Assembly (NCBI GenBank): GCA_945883495.1
Contig: CAMCXS010000001.1
Span: forward strand, 1-64,000
Direction: 5' to 3'
Source: Akkermansia muciniphila
GTDB lineage: Bacteria > Verrucomicrobiota > Verrucomicrobiia > Verrucomicrobiales > DEV007
Length of the DNA stretch: 64,000 bases
The notes under the pieces were generated by a model that had not been told where the DNA came from, made no database searches, and saw nothing but the letters and a program-made list of their open reading frames with translations. Within the stretch, counting starts at the first letter, position 1. The number at the start of each line of letters is the position of its first letter. Shown one piece after another: positions 35,709 to 44,406 of this stretch. A program made the translations under genes and the position numbers.

Positions 35709-37547
35709 TCAATACACGTCGCGCAGATAGCGCTTGGTTTGACGCAGACCTTCGATATAGGACTCAGCCTCAGCGCGGGGCTTGCCACCGCATGTCTCTG
35801 CGATGCGGATCAGCGTTTCATGCACATCGCCAGCCATTCGGTTGGCGTCGCCGCAGACATAGACAAACGCGCCTTCTTCGAGCCATCGCCAAAGTTCCGC
35901 CGCGCGCTCTTCCATGCGATTTTGCACGTAGATTTTGTGCTTCTGATCACGCGAAAACGCTACATCGAGGCGAGTCAGTAACCCGTCTTTCAGATATTCC
36001 TGCCACTCGACTTGGTAGAGGAAATCCAACGTATATCGCTGATCACCGAAGAAGAGCCAGTTCCGCCCCGTGGCCCCAACGGCCTGCCGCTCTTGTAGGA
36101 AAGCCCGGAAGGGAGCCACGCCCGTTCCGGGTCCGATCATTATGATCGGCGTGTCACGATCCGCTGGCAGCTTAAAATTTTTGTTCGGAGTGATATACAC
36201 CGGAACTGTGGCTCCGGCCAGGACTCGGTCCGCGAGATAGGTCGAGGCCACGCCCACTCGCTCCCGGCCGTGCGACTGGTAGCGAACAGCCGCCACCGTG
36301 AGATGCACTTCATCAGGATGCGCCCGCAGGCTGGATGCAATCGAGTAGAGACGTGGCGGCAATCTGCGAAGCAGGCCCAAGAAATCAGCAGCCGAAAGCC
36401 CTTTGACCGGGAAATCCGCCAACAAATCAACCACTTGGCGCCCGTAGAGATAATTGCGGCAGGCTTCGCTATCCGCGAGTAGCTGCGTAAGCTTTCCTGA
36501 TTTGGCGATCTCGTTGTATTTCGAAGCTACGTTCTTGGTCAGCGTGGTGCAGTCGAAGTGAACCCTGAGAGCGGTCGCCAAATCACAAGAGGAGCCTTCC
36601 ACCGTCACGCTGGTCCCCTGAAAATTCCCGGCCGCAAGCAGGGCATCGACATCCTCCATCCGATTTGCGGGAACGATGGCGAGGGAATCCCCCGGCTCAT
36701 AGGACATACCCGAGCCTTCGAGAAGAAATTCGTGGTGCCAAACTTCTTTTTCGCTCCCCCGTCCGCTGAGAAGGATTTTCTCTTTTAGAGGCGCCGGAAA
36801 GGGATTCTTCTTGCCATACCCACTCGCCACGGCCGCTGAAGCCACTGCCGGAACCGCTGCTACAGTCGCTCCGCCGGAGGAGCGCTTCTGCAACTCACCC
36901 AGTGCTCCATCCAGCCACTTGGCAAAGGGCGCATCGTAATCGGTATCGCAATCAACCCGGTCAAAAAAGCGCTCTGCCCCAAGTTCCTCGAGCCTGCGAT
37001 CAAAGTCTTTTCCCGTCTGGCAAAACTTGTCGTAGCTAGTGTCCCCCAGCCCGCACACCGCATAGGAAACTCCGGCGAAGGAAGGGGCAGAGGGAGCCAT
37101 AATCGCGGCGTGCAGCGCGACCGCGTTGTCCGGCGGATCCCCGTCGCCCCAGGTACTGGTGATCACCATCAAGTTCTTTTCTTTGGCCAAAGCCGCGACA
37201 CTCCGATCCGCCATATCAATGACAGTGGCCTTGAATCCACGCTTCCCAGCCTCCTTACGGGCTTGCTGCGCGAGCCCTTCAGCATTGCCAGACTCACTGC
37301 CGTAAACAATCGCAAGCGACGACTGGGTGGCGGCTGTGCCCGGCAGCGAGGGCAACGCGGCTGGGGCTGGCATCACAGACTGCTCCAATGCGGAGGCGGG
37401 CGCCAGCCCGGGTTGCTGCAAAGCCGCCTGCAACCCAGCGACAAATCCCGTCAGCCACGTAAGCTGCGACGGCGAGATCGAGGGCAAAATCCGGTTGAGA
37501 GCGGTGCGCTGCTCTTCCGAGAACGGAGCGGAATCGGGAATCTGCAT
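35709..37547 (-). CDS. cysJ: Sulfite reductase flavoprotein subunit (CysJ-like)
   Basis: This 612-aa diflavin reductase has an N-terminal helical lead-in followed by a flavodoxin domain (YGSESGNAEGLAQQ; STWGDGDPPDNA). An FAD-binding domain with PRLYSIASS follows, then an NADPH domain (IGPGTGVAPFRAFLQER; YVCGDANRMAGDVH). It ends in KRYLRDVY, the typical CysJ terminus. It moves electrons from NADPH to the hemoprotein subunit CysI for sulfite reduction. cysI is not in the window; cysK lies 13 kb away. Confidence 0.92.
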   Translation of the reverse strand: MQIPDSAPFSEEQRTALNRILPSISPSQLTWLTGFVAGLQAALQQPGLAPASALEQSVMPAPAALPSLPGTAATQSSLAIVYGSESGNAEGLAQQARKEAGKRGFKATVIDMADRSVAALAKEKNLMVITSTWGDGDPPDNAVALHAAIMAPSAPSFAGVSYAVCGLGDTSYDKFCQTGKDFDRRLEELGAERFFDRVDCDTDYDAPFAKWLDGALGELQKRSSGGATVAAVPAVASAAVASGYGKKNPFPAPLKEKILLSGRGSEKEVWHHEFLLEGSGMSYEPGDSLAIVPANRMEDVDALLAAGNFQGTSVTVEGSSCDLATALRVHFDCTTLTKNVASKYNEIAKSGKLTQLLADSEACRNYLYGRQVVDLLADFPVKGLSAADFLGLLRRLPPRLYSIASSLRAHPDEVHLTVAAVRYQSHGRERVGVASTYLADRVLAGATVPVYITPNKNFKLPADRDTPIIMIGPGTGVAPFRAFLQERQAVGATGRNWLFFGDQRYTLDFLYQVEWQEYLKDGLLTRLDVAFSRDQKHKIYVQNRMEERAAELWRWLEEGAFVYVCGDANRMAGDVHETLIRIAETCGGKPRAEAESYIEGLRQTKRYLRDVY

Positions 37548-37600
37548 AAGAAAGGCCGGAATGCTTTGCCTGGAGCTGACGAATCCAACCGGAAATGATA

Positions 37601-37634
37601 CGAGCGCGAAAGTTCAGAGGGAACCACGCGCTCG
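37601..37634. terminator. Hairpin between rplQ and cysJ
   Basis: CGAGCGCG (37601-37608) pairs with CGCGCTCG (37627-37634) across an 18-nt loop in the 135-bp gap between the rplQ stop and the cysJ start, both on the minus strand. No T-run follows, so it could be a Rho-dependent or weak terminator separating the two genes. Confidence 0.35.
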
Positions 37635-37682
37635 CACCAAAAGCCAGAACCTGCGTTCGTTCAGCGGGCCGAGCCGCGTCGA

Positions 37683-38078
37683 TCAGGCTGCTTCTTCGGC
37701 CGCATCCTTGGCAGCACCACCCGGCATGTCCACCCATTCGATCACCGCCATCGGAGCCGCATCGCTGCGACGAAAACCGAGCTTGGTGATACGAGTGTAA
37801 CCACCCTGACGGCCCGCCGAAGCCGGGACGACTTCTTCGAAGAGCCGCTTCACAGGCTCTTTATGGCGAAGATACGCAACGGCAGTTCGCCGGGCATGCA
37901 AGGTGTCCTTCCGGGCCAGCGTGATCAGCTTTTCAGCGATTGGTTTGAGGGCCTTAGCCTTGGCCAAGGTGGTCCGAATGCGACCGTGCTCAATCAGGCT
38001 GCAGGCCATATTGGCCAGCAAAGCCCGGCGATGGGATGCGGTCCGCTGAAGCTTTGCGGTTTTCTGCCGGTGTCTCAT
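37683..38078 (-). CDS. rplQ: 50S ribosomal protein L17
   Basis: This 131-aa protein begins MRHRQKTAKLQRTASHRRAL, followed by LLANMACSLIEHGRIRTTLAKAK, both characteristic of bacterial L17. It binds 23S rRNA near the exit tunnel. It follows rpoA by 39 bp as in most bacteria. The C-terminal tail (AAKDAAEEAA) is an acidic/Ala extension. Confidence 0.97.
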   Translation of the reverse strand: MRHRQKTAKLQRTASHRRALLANMACSLIEHGRIRTTLAKAKALKPIAEKLITLARKDTLHARRTAVAYLRHKEPVKRLFEEVVPASAGRQGGYTRITKLGFRRSDAAPMAVIEWVDMPGGAAKDAAEEAA

Positions 38079-38117
38079 GGAATGTTCAGTTCAGGTTTGC
38101 GAGGGGCAACCCTAGGC

Positions 38118-39200
38118 TCAGTCGTCGGAATTGCCAATATTCAAATCAATCAGTTCGGAGAGACCGCCGCCACGTGGCTTGAGGTCCGCCAAAAGAGGAG
38201 CCGGGAACGGTGAATCCATCAAGTGCGGATCGATTTGCATCCCCAAGGAAAGACCCAATTCGGAAAGCTTCTCTTTGATTTCGTTCAGTGACTTCTTGCC
38301 GAAATTCCGATACTTCAACATCTCCGCCTCGCTCTTCATCGCCAATTGTCCCACCGTGGTGATATTGGCATTGTTGAGGCAGTTCGCGGCGCGCACCGAG
38401 AGTTCGATCTCGTTCACGCTCATGTTGAGGAGCTTCTTCAGCTCGGCGTTTTCTTCGCTCTCCGCCGGAGCTTCAGATTCAAAGTGGATCAACGAATCGT
38501 CGTAATTCACGAAGACATCCAGGTGGTGGCGCAGAATCGCGGACGATTGCAACAATGCCTCGGAAGGCTCAATCCGGCCATCCGTCCAAATGTGCAAAAC
38601 CAGCTTATTGTAGTCCGTCCGCTGCCCAACCCGCGTGTATTCCACCGCGTATTTCACCCGTTGCACCGGTGAAAAAATGGAGTCGATCGCGATGACGCCG
38701 ATCGGCATTTCCGCATACTTGTTATCGTCGCTGGTGTTGAACCCGCGCCCAACGCGCACTTCAAGATCCGCCTCAAATTTGGTTTTGCGGTCCAGAGTGC
38801 AAATCAGCTGGTCCTTGTTGACGACCTCATACTGGCTGGACTCTTGGATATCACCGGCGGTCACCGGCCCCTCACGATCCACGGAGATACTCAACGTGGC
38901 AGGCTCCTTCTTATCAAAGTGGCGGAATTTCACCTTTTTCAGATTCAGGATGATATCCGTAACATCCTCAACCACTCCGGGAAGCGAGGTGAACTCGTGA
39001 TCCGCACCAGTGATTCGCACCGAAGTGATCGCGGCCCCCTCTAGAGAAGCGAGCAAAACCCGGCGCAGTGAGTTTCCGATGGTGTGTCCGTAACCGTTCT
39101 CGAACGGTTCCGCAGTGAAACAAGCGTAGGTTTCAGTGGCCGTGGCCTCGTCTTTCACGAGGTGTTTCGGCATTTCAAAACGGGCAAGATGGGTCGGCAT
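38118..39200 (-). CDS. rpoA: RNA polymerase alpha subunit
   Basis: This 360-aa protein from ATG 39200 (MPTHLARFEMPKHLVKDEAT) has the alpha-NTD assembly motif GYGHTIGNSLRRVLLASLEG. The alpha-CTD is intact (ANCLNNANITTVGQLAMKSE...KKSLNEIKEKLSELGLSLGM). It is slightly longer than E. coli RpoA (329 aa) at the C-terminus. It starts a two-gene rpoA-rplQ unit. The usual upstream rpsM-rpsK-rpsD genes are missing here; the next gene is divergent. Confidence 0.97.
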   Translation of the reverse strand: MPTHLARFEMPKHLVKDEATATETYACFTAEPFENGYGHTIGNSLRRVLLASLEGAAITSVRITGADHEFTSLPGVVEDVTDIILNLKKVKFRHFDKKEPATLSISVDREGPVTAGDIQESSQYEVVNKDQLICTLDRKTKFEADLEVRVGRGFNTSDDNKYAEMPIGVIAIDSIFSPVQRVKYAVEYTRVGQRTDYNKLVLHIWTDGRIEPSEALLQSSAILRHHLDVFVNYDDSLIHFESEAPAESEENAELKKLLNMSVNEIELSVRAANCLNNANITTVGQLAMKSEAEMLKYRNFGKKSLNEIKEKLSELGLSLGMQIDPHLMDSPFPAPLLADLKPRGGGLSELIDLNIGNSDD

Positions 39201-39551
39201 AGGATTCAAAATCGCCGGGTTTCCTCCGGGGGGAGTCCCTTTGGGCGACGCACTCTCACGCGACGCTCAACCCCAGAGACCAACGGCATTGTTCAAAACA
39301 ACTCCTTACAAACGGGGTGGAGACCTAAGACGCAGTCGATCCCATTGTCAAACAAAATTCCCCACAGCCGCGCAGAATGCCATTAGCACCCGGCCGCCTC
39401 TGATCCCGGAGCGGGCTGATCAATCACATTCATTATGTTGTTATCCCGATCAGTCCGGACCGTCCTTTTCTTTATCTATTTTCCATGATGGCTATTGTCA
39501 TAACATAAAATTCCCGTTGACATTGTTTTCTTTATAGCGGAAAAGCGCGGC
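39201..39551. other. Intergenic region between divergent rpoA and the AT-hook protein gene
   Basis: These 351 bp contain no convincing gene. The right half (about 39420-39540) is unusually AT-rich for the window and includes a TTGACA hexamer at 39517-39522, but no well-spaced -10 box was found. It must contain the promoters for rpoA-rplQ and for the gene at 39552. Confidence 0.5.
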
Positions 39552-40022
39552 ATGAACACAAGCGATATCGCGCAAATTGAAAAGCAAATTGCGGTGCTGG
39601 AAAAGCAACTTAGCGGACTGCACGCTCAACGCCTGGCCGTATTGGAACAACAAGTCCGTGAAGCACAAAGCCGGATCCAAGCGCTCTCCGGTAGCGCTCG
39701 CCGCGCCTCTGTAGTTGAAGTTCCGTCCGCACGCGCCATCGCTCCCGTTGAGCCAGCCGCTCCCCGCGTTGCTCCCCGTGTATTGCGCGGCCGTCCCCCG
39801 AAAGCCGGTGCCAAGAAGAAGCGCACTCGGATGCCTTCTGACCTCGTGAACGACAAGATCATGAATACCATCAAGGAAGCCAACGGCGAAGGTCTCTCCC
39901 AGAAGGAAATCAGCATCCGTTCCGGCGTGAATTATCAAACCACCGCCAAAAAGCTTCGTGAGCTTCCGGGCATCGTGAAGAAGGGTTCCGGCAAAGAAGC
40001 CCGTTACACTTTTAAGGCCTGA
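39552..40022 (+). CDS. Coiled-coil, AT-hook and winged-helix protein (possible nucleoid-associated protein)
   Basis: This 156-aa protein has an N-terminal coiled coil (about residues 5-45; IEKQIAVLEKQLSGLHAQRL), then a Pro/Ala/Val linker. An AT-hook-like RGRPPK is followed by a basic KKKRTR patch (79-93), then a winged-helix-like domain (95-156; GLSQKEISIRSGVNYQTTAK). This oligomerisation plus AT-hook layout recalls nucleoid-associated proteins and xenogeneic silencers such as H-NS, MvaT and Lsr2, without sequence homology that I can see. It is monocistronic with a strong terminator. A DNA-binding global role is inference. Confidence 0.7.
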   Translation: MNTSDIAQIEKQIAVLEKQLSGLHAQRLAVLEQQVREAQSRIQALSGSARRASVVEVPSARAIAPVEPAAPRVAPRVLRGRPPKAGAKKKRTRMPSDLVNDKIMNTIKEANGEGLSQKEISIRSGVNYQTTAKKLRELPGIVKKGSGKEARYTFKA

Positions 40023-40052
40023 ACACCTCCATCCATTTCAACAGACAAAAAG

Positions 40053-40080
40053 AAAAGGGAGCCAATATGGCTCCCTTTTT
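40053..40080. terminator. Intrinsic terminator (bidirectional type)
   Basis: AAAAGGGAGCC-AATAT-GGCTCCCTTTT gives an 11-bp stem with a 5-nt loop, followed by T-rich sequence on the plus strand and mirrored by an A-run upstream. It serves the AT-hook protein gene and probably also the convergent gene ending at 40107. Confidence 0.85.
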
Positions 40081-40106
40081 TATTTCCCTGGAAGCAGGCC
40101 CTGGAC

Positions 40107-42044
40107 TTACGGCTGCCCTGTCTGGACCTGATCGGGGAGCACCACATCGACGAGGCGCTTGATGCCTGCTGAGGCAAAACTGCTCGCCGGATAGAGCTGC
40201 CGGGATCTCAGATACCACGCCAAGCCCGCGCCGGTCTGCCCGCGTTCTTCCAACTCTTCCGCCTTCTTCAACGCGCTGACAAATGGCGCGACCTGAATGG
40301 CATAATCGGACCGGGCTTTGCTCAGCGGAGGATCATCCGGAAATTGCGTAAAGGCGTCCTCGACCGTCTCCCAAGCACCGTAGGCGTTGCCAACCTCCGC
40401 CAACTTTCGGGCTTGTTGGATGGAGATATCGATGGTGTTGATGTTCGTGATGATCTCCTTGAGTTCTTCTTTACGCTTTGGATCATCAACGACGGCCACC
40501 ATGTAGCGCTCCTTGTCCGTATTAATCTGGCGGAAGCTGCGCGTGGCGATGAGCCGGTCGAGGTCAATGGTGGTTTGGCTCTGGCGGTTGCCTTGCTTCG
40601 AGATGGTATCAAAAGCGGCCTTTAATTCCGGGTTCGTCGGCCAAATCTGCGTCGCGGCGGCGATGTTCTCCTTATAGGCCTGTTCGTTTCCTCTCAGGGC
40701 TTCGTTAATCGCCGTTTGCACATGCATGCTGCTGGTGAGCCGCGCGGTATTGATTGCCGCTAGAGGCTTGGAATGATCGAAATCCTGCGCCAGCTCCCGC
40801 AATTCGTTTACCTTCTCTTCGGCCAGGGCGTAATCTTTGACCTCAAGCGAGGACAACAGCTGATTATAAGCCTTCACGAATTTAAGAATCGACTGCTTTT
40901 TCTCAAGTGAGACCGTCTGGACTGGGGGCAGAAACTCCCCGATCATAAAGGCTTCCATCAGGCGTTTGCTTGCACTTGCGCGTTCCGCTTTCTCGATCAG
41001 AAAGTCAAAAGCCTCAACCGCCTGCGCGGTGTCTTGGATTGCCTCGTTGGCCAGGCTGTCTAGAGTGGTTACGGTGGGATCAAAGCCAGCAACGTCCTTG
41101 AACATGTTGCCCGCATCCGAGCCCTCTTTGAACTGAATGCGGCCGCCACCATCGTTGTAGAACTCCGTGTAAATCCGGGCGGCGGCAACCACGTGTTCGA
41201 AACGCCGTTGCGTGAAGAATTGAACCATCAAGCCCTGGAATTCGAGCTTGCTCTCCAACTCCGAAACCGCCATAACCCCTTCGTTAGCAGTAATCTTCGC
41301 TTGGACTTCGGCATAGCGCGTCGCATACTCCCCGGCCGCGCTCAAACGGCCCACCATGTCCTCCGCTTTGTTTGCCTGCTGATCGGCCGCTCCCGCAGCG
41401 GTGCCATTGGATCTACGGCGTTCCAATCCAGTAGGCCGACTCGCCAACTCGGCGTTCCTCACGGTGTCGGAGCGATCCTTGCGCAAACGGTCATTGGCGA
41501 GCCCCAATTCGCGGGTTTGCTTGCGTGCCAACCAGATCCGGTAAACCGCATTCGCGATGGATTCCGACATCCGTCCGTCTTGTGCAAATGTCGAGGCTTT
41601 CTCAAGCAAGGCCACGGCTCCGTTCAAATCAACCCTCCCTCCCTTGGTCTTGTTGTGCGGAGACAACGCCTGCCGAATCCCATCCATCGTAGCGCGGTAG
41701 GCGGCATCGTCCTCGCCGTTCGCCGGCGGAGCGTTGAGATACTTTTCAAATCGCGCATTGAAAATTCGGTTATCATTGATGTCCCACATCTGCCCCTCAA
41801 ACATGACCGTCTCACTCGAAGGATCGAACAGCGGCAGTACATTGCCCATCACCGGATCGTCACCCTTGGACTGCGATGAGGAAGGAGAGCCCATCGCACT
41901 AGATGAGGCCGGTGAGGACGACGGGGCCGAAGGGCTTCCCGATGACGAACCAGCGCCCGTAGATTGTGGCGTAAAGACTTGCGCGAATCCAGGCGACGCG
42001 ACAACGGCAAGGAGAGAGACCAAGACGAACCGAGGAATTTTCAT
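40107..42044 (-). CDS. Exported hypothetical protein with helical repeats
   Basis: This 645-aa protein has a signal peptide (LVSLLAVVASPGFAQ). A Ser/Pro/Gly-rich low-complexity stretch (about 28-62) follows, then WDINDNRIFNARFEKYLNA and a long, almost purely helical body with TPR-like character. The C-terminal end (GAGLAWYLRSRQLYPASSFA) resembles tetratricopeptide units. No catalytic motif was recognised. It is followed upstream on the same strand by the membrane-anchored gene at 42061 with a 16-bp gap, suggesting one operon. It probably acts in the periplasm or outer envelope. Confidence 0.7.
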   Translation of the reverse strand: MKIPRFVLVSLLAVVASPGFAQVFTPQSTGAGSSSGSPSAPSSSPASSSAMGSPSSSQSKGDDPVMGNVLPLFDPSSETVMFEGQMWDINDNRIFNARFEKYLNAPPANGEDDAAYRATMDGIRQALSPHNKTKGGRVDLNGAVALLEKASTFAQDGRMSESIANAVYRIWLARKQTRELGLANDRLRKDRSDTVRNAELASRPTGLERRRSNGTAAGAADQQANKAEDMVGRLSAAGEYATRYAEVQAKITANEGVMAVSELESKLEFQGLMVQFFTQRRFEHVVAAARIYTEFYNDGGGRIQFKEGSDAGNMFKDVAGFDPTVTTLDSLANEAIQDTAQAVEAFDFLIEKAERASASKRLMEAFMIGEFLPPVQTVSLEKKQSILKFVKAYNQLLSSLEVKDYALAEEKVNELRELAQDFDHSKPLAAINTARLTSSMHVQTAINEALRGNEQAYKENIAAATQIWPTNPELKAAFDTISKQGNRQSQTTIDLDRLIATRSFRQINTDKERYMVAVVDDPKRKEELKEIITNINTIDISIQQARKLAEVGNAYGAWETVEDAFTQFPDDPPLSKARSDYAIQVAPFVSALKKAEELEERGQTGAGLAWYLRSRQLYPASSFASAGIKRLVDVVLPDQVQTGQP

Positions 42045-42060
42045 GGCAGCGAGAGATACT

Positions 42061-42501
42061 TTACTTCGGACGAACGTCCCGAGCGATCAGCAACCCGTTG
42101 TCGCCCACTTCAGCGACCAACGATAGGTTGTTGTTCTTCTCAATATTTACGTGACTAAACTCTTGAGGCACCAGTACAGGAACCGGTGATCCGTCGCTGG
42201 CGCTCTCGACATGAAGGCTGATCAAGCGCCCCCGGTCGCGGGTCCAGCGAAGTTGCTCCTCTACTTTGCCCTCCAAGCGATAGGTGTTTCCCCGCAGGGC
42301 GTTGGCGTTGTCTAGATAATCCCGAAGATTGAACTCGTTCGCCTGAATAGCTCGGGAACCTCGTCCCGAAGAGGATCCGCCGTCCCCAAAGAACAGAAAG
42401 GCGACCCCGCCGCCCACGGCGAGAATGAAGAGCAAGCCACCCACCAAACCCAAAATTTGGGCGGAGTTGGCTCCTGACGAGTTCCGGGAACGGCGAGGCA
42501 T
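42061..42501 (-). CDS. Membrane-anchored hypothetical protein with OB-like domain
   Basis: This 146-aa protein has a basic N-terminus, one membrane segment (about 17-38, ILGLVGGLLFILAVGGGVAF), a short Gly/Ser linker and a beta-rich soluble domain. The order is NTYRLEGKVEEQLRW, then RGRLISLHV, then NNNLSLVAEVGDNGLLIARD, like a small OB fold. It is encoded 16 bp upstream of the large exported protein gene and may be its membrane partner (inference). Confidence 0.65.
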   Translation of the reverse strand: MPRRSRNSSGANSAQILGLVGGLLFILAVGGGVAFLFFGDGGSSSGRGSRAIQANEFNLRDYLDNANALRGNTYRLEGKVEEQLRWTRDRGRLISLHVESASDGSPVPVLVPQEFSHVNIEKNNNLSLVAEVGDNGLLIARDVRPK

Positions 42502-42582
42502 GAGAATTTTCGAAGGGATGAAACGTTGGGTGGCAGTATAGGATACTCCGGCGATTTCGGAAACCGTTATTCGGAGCCGGGC

Positions 42583-44292
42583 TCAATGCCCCCACCGGGA
42601 GCGGGAGGCACCGGCGAAGGAGAGGACAACGCCAATGACGAGATGGACCCCGAGCGCCAGCACACAGAGACCTACCGGCCGCAGGCTCGCTTCCGTCACC
42701 GTATCCACGGCAGCGAAGAAACGGTCGTCCAAGGACCGTACCACACCGGACCAACTCCAATACGCGGAAATAAACGGCTGAATCACCGGTTCCACCGCCC
42801 CTGGAAGCGCCAACACCGCGCCGGAGAGCGGCAACTGGAAGCCCACTAGGTAAATACTGAGCAAGGAGGCTTGGTCGGGCGAGGTCATGGCGGCGGAAAT
42901 GCCAAGACAGATGGCAGTCATCGCCGCGTTGACTAGAATGAGAAGACCGCCGTGGATCAAAGCGGGCGCTGGCATTTGCGCGAAAATGTTCACGAATAGA
43001 TACATCCAGGCGGATTGCACCGTCACCAGCACCGCCAAGAAAAACAGCTTGCTGCCGAGATAGCTACTCACCCGCAGCCCGCCCAATTTCTCCTTCTCAA
43101 AAATCAAACGCTCTCCAGCGATCTCCCGCGCCGAGTTATTCGATCCCATCAGCGCTAGAAGCACGACCTGGAACATCACCAAACCAGACAAAAGCCCACC
43201 GACTTCCATCCGGTTTTTCTCGATTTGGATCTGCTCGATGAGCTCCTCGACTCCCGCCGACCGAGTTTCCGAAGCTCTTTTCAGCGCGGGAATCCCTTCA
43301 AACGCAAAGAGCACCACCACCGCCGGAAAGATCAAGAGCATGGCGACTTGGAGCAACAACTGGGTGCGATCCCGGAAAAAGATCGTCCACCGCCGAGCCA
43401 AGAGCACAAAAAGCTGTGCAAAAAACCCCGGTGTCCCGGCTCGTTTCCCCGAAGCCGGTTGACTCGCGGCCGACGGCATGGCCGATGCCGCAAAACCAGG
43501 CATCGCCGAGTAGTAGTGTTCCCGGTGCTTCTCCCAGGACTGAGCCCACTGATCCGGTTCGCGCGTCGCCAAGGCCGGATACACTTCCTCGGCCAAAGCC
43601 ACGCCAAAGTAATGCGCGAGGGCCGACGGCGGTCCGTGATACACGACGCGTCCGGCATAAAGCACCAGCACGGAATCATAGAGATCCAAGTGCCCGAGGC
43701 TGTGCGTCACGCTGGCTACGATCCGGCCATCCGACTTGGACAGCCGGTGCAGCAAATTCACGATCTCGTTCTCGCTCTTCGGATCCAACCCGCTCGTGAC
43801 CTCATCACAAAGCAAGAGCCGCGGATCAGTCGCCATCTCCAACGCCAATCCCAAGCGGCGTTTTTGCCCACCCGAGAGCACGGAAACCCGTCTCTCGCGA
43901 ATCGCGTCAAGTCCCACTTGCTCGATGATGCGGTCCGCCCGCTGCTCCACTTCCGCCCCGGACTTGGTTTTCAACCGCAAACGGATCGCATTGTCGATGC
44001 TCTCCTCCACGGTGAGCTGGTCAAAAGCGATACTGAACTGAGGCACATAACCGAACTCATCCGGCTGCAAATCACCGTCCTCGGAGAGATTGCGACCGTC
44101 CCAGTGGAGATCGCCGCCCGTTTCTACATTGATCCCCGCGATGGTTTTGAGCAGCGTAGATTTTCCACAACCCGATGGTCCCACGATAGCCACGAAGTGC
44201 CCCGCGGGGATTTTCACCGAGATGTTTTGCAGCAGAGGAATCTCCGCGCCGTCTTTTTGTATGGTGAATTGGAGATCGCGGATTTCGAGCAC
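42583..44292 (-). CDS. ABCG-like half-transporter (ATPase fused to ABC-2 permease)
   Basis: GTG 44292 (VLEIRDLQFTIQKDG read as Met) gives 569 aa. The ATPase has GPSGCGKSTLL (Walker A), VLSGGQKRRLGLALEM (signature) and LLLCDEVTSGLDP (Walker B), an order with the ATPase before the membrane part as in ABCG exporters. The C-terminal half has about six membrane helices (LLLQVAMLLIFPAVVVLFAF onward). Such fused proteins act as dimers exporting lipids or hydrophobic compounds. A TTG at 44346 gives a longer but less convincing start. Substrate unknown. Confidence 0.85.
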   Translation of the reverse strand: MLEIRDLQFTIQKDGAEIPLLQNISVKIPAGHFVAIVGPSGCGKSTLLKTIAGINVETGGDLHWDGRNLSEDGDLQPDEFGYVPQFSIAFDQLTVEESIDNAIRLRLKTKSGAEVEQRADRIIEQVGLDAIRERRVSVLSGGQKRRLGLALEMATDPRLLLCDEVTSGLDPKSENEIVNLLHRLSKSDGRIVASVTHSLGHLDLYDSVLVLYAGRVVYHGPPSALAHYFGVALAEEVYPALATREPDQWAQSWEKHREHYYSAMPGFAASAMPSAASQPASGKRAGTPGFFAQLFVLLARRWTIFFRDRTQLLLQVAMLLIFPAVVVLFAFEGIPALKRASETRSAGVEELIEQIQIEKNRMEVGGLLSGLVMFQVVLLALMGSNNSAREIAGERLIFEKEKLGGLRVSSYLGSKLFFLAVLVTVQSAWMYLFVNIFAQMPAPALIHGGLLILVNAAMTAICLGISAAMTSPDQASLLSIYLVGFQLPLSGAVLALPGAVEPVIQPFISAYWSWSGVVRSLDDRFFAAVDTVTEASLRPVGLCVLALGVHLVIGVVLSFAGASRSRWGH

Positions 44293-44406
44293 GGTGACGA
44301 GAGAATAAGAAGGTTCCGGGGGAATCCTCTCTTCTTTAGGAAACAATCGAGCATTCGGCTAGAAAAACCGCACGATCTTTGGCAAGGTGACCGCCAAAAC
44401 CGCCAA

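Noticed and set aside
39517-39522. TTGACA as -35 box for the AT-hook protein gene
   Set aside because: No -10 hexamer at 16-18 bp; the expected position reads GAAAAG.
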